DNA of 14,354 bases from an uncultured Prevotella sp. (lineage in GTDB: Bacteria > Bacteroidota > Bacteroidia > Bacteroidales > Bacteroidaceae). The position numbers were made by a program, and so were the translations under genes. How positions within the stretch are numbered: the first letter of the stretch is position 1; each line of letters starts with the position of its first letter. Below are positions 14,045 to 14,354 of the stretch, in pieces. Below the pieces are notes generated by a model that saw only the letters and a program-made list of their open reading frames with translations, made no database searches and was not told the DNA's origin. The DNA lies in contig CAAGSA010000054.1 of assembly GCA_900772835.1 (NCBI GenBank), forward strand, positions 1-14,354, read 5' to 3'.

Positions 14045-14354
14045 TTATTTTGCCTTTCCTGAATTTACGCTTTTTATCTGAGCTGCTATTTTACCTAATA
14101 TCATATCCTGTATCTCAGGCATTTCTCCGAGTCCTTTTCCAATCACGTCCACATGATAGTCTTTCACTTGCAGCTGTTTTTTCCATACTCCATCAATGTC
14201 ATCCTTCTGATGGTTGCCAGCTATGTAGAGCAGAGGCACGAGGAGCACATTCTTGTTCTTGATGCTCTTCAACTGCTTCTCCACATTATCTATCGTAGGG
14301 AAGCCCTCTATCGTTCCGACGTGCCATGATGGCTTTCCTTCAGCCTTCAACAGA
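14045..14354 (-). CDS. cbiK: CbiK-type sirohydrochlorin cobaltochelatase / heme-associated chelatase, 5' partial
   Basis: C-terminal about 103 residues of a CbiK-family (class II) chelatase; the frame is open to the window edge and the start lies outside. Recognisable blocks counted from the Leu codon at 14350: HVGTIEGFPTID (10-21) and the metal-site strand LLVPLLYIAGNHQKDDIDG (36-54), where His47 corresponds to the metal-binding His of Salmonella CbiK, then GKGLGEMPEIQDM. CbiK inserts cobalt into sirohydrochlorin in anaerobic B12 synthesis. Periplasmic or lipoprotein relatives, such as Porphyromonas gingivalis IhtB and Desulfovibrio CbiK-P, are linked to heme uptake instead. Its position 125 bases before a TonB receptor, with no cobalamin genes in view, favours the second role. 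The deciding feature, a signal peptide or lipobox, is outside the window. Confidence 0.82.
   Translation of the reverse strand, partial: LLKAEGKPSWHVGTIEGFPTIDNVEKQLKSIKNKNVLLVPLLYIAGNHQKDDIDGVWKKQLQVKDYHVDVIGKGLGEMPEIQDMILGKIAAQIKSVNSGKAK

Noticed and set aside
1..14354. Mobile elements, CRISPR arrays, tRNA or rRNA genes, toxin-antitoxin or defence genes
   Set aside because: No transposase, integrase, regular repeat-spacer pattern, cloverleaf or rRNA-like sequence was seen, and every substantial gene is accounted for.

Overview
The window looks like chromosomal DNA from a member of the Bacteroidales, most likely a Prevotella-like species. Three things suggest this. Two promoters have the Bacteroidetes form (TTTG, 19 bases, TAnnTTTG) and Shine-Dalgarno sites are weak or absent. 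The lysS-gpsA-pgi gene order and the dnaB/ispE divergence are familiar from that order. The proteins themselves (long LysRS, short Pgi, NUDIX and TonB receptor) also read as Bacteroidales. Species cannot be fixed from the sequence alone. There is no tRNA, rRNA, CRISPR array, transposase, integrase or phage gene, and no gene-free stretch longer than about 210 bases.

Left part (1-1691, + strand): a LytS-type sensor kinase, cut at its start by the window edge, overlaps a LytTR response regulator by 26 bases. Together they form a two-component system. A convergent hairpin (1761-1805) separates them from a minus-strand pair: a DEAD-box-type RNA helicase with a DbpA-like C-terminal domain, preceded by the replicative helicase dnaB.

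Middle (4728-10775): dnaB and an ispE gene diverge from a 211-base region holding two back-to-back promoters of the same architecture. The ispE product is unusual because it continues without a stop into a complete NUDIX hydrolase domain. lysS (with its own -7 box), gpsA and pgi follow on the + strand. A 15-bp inverted repeat lies between lysS and gpsA, and a textbook intrinsic terminator follows pgi. These are housekeeping genes: replication, isoprenoid synthesis, translation, phospholipid precursor and glycolysis.

Right part (10926-14354, - strand): a CbiK-type chelatase (5' end outside the window), a TonB-dependent receptor with a FRAP...N-x-x-L region and an intervening His, and a four-helix PepSY_TM-type inner-membrane protein are transcribed in that order. 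The set fits tetrapyrrole/heme or iron acquisition: import across the outer membrane, metal or porphyrin handling by the chelatase, and possible electron transfer or iron handling at the inner membrane. The PepSY_TM protein carries a four-Cys motif in its periplasmic loop that resembles FeoB-associated Cys-rich proteins.

Most of the window is ordinary core genome. The points that best repay a second look are the IspE-NUDIX fusion, the Cys motif in the PepSY_TM protein, and the identity of the chelatase/receptor/PepSY_TM locus. I found no clear evidence of a wholly new multi-gene system.
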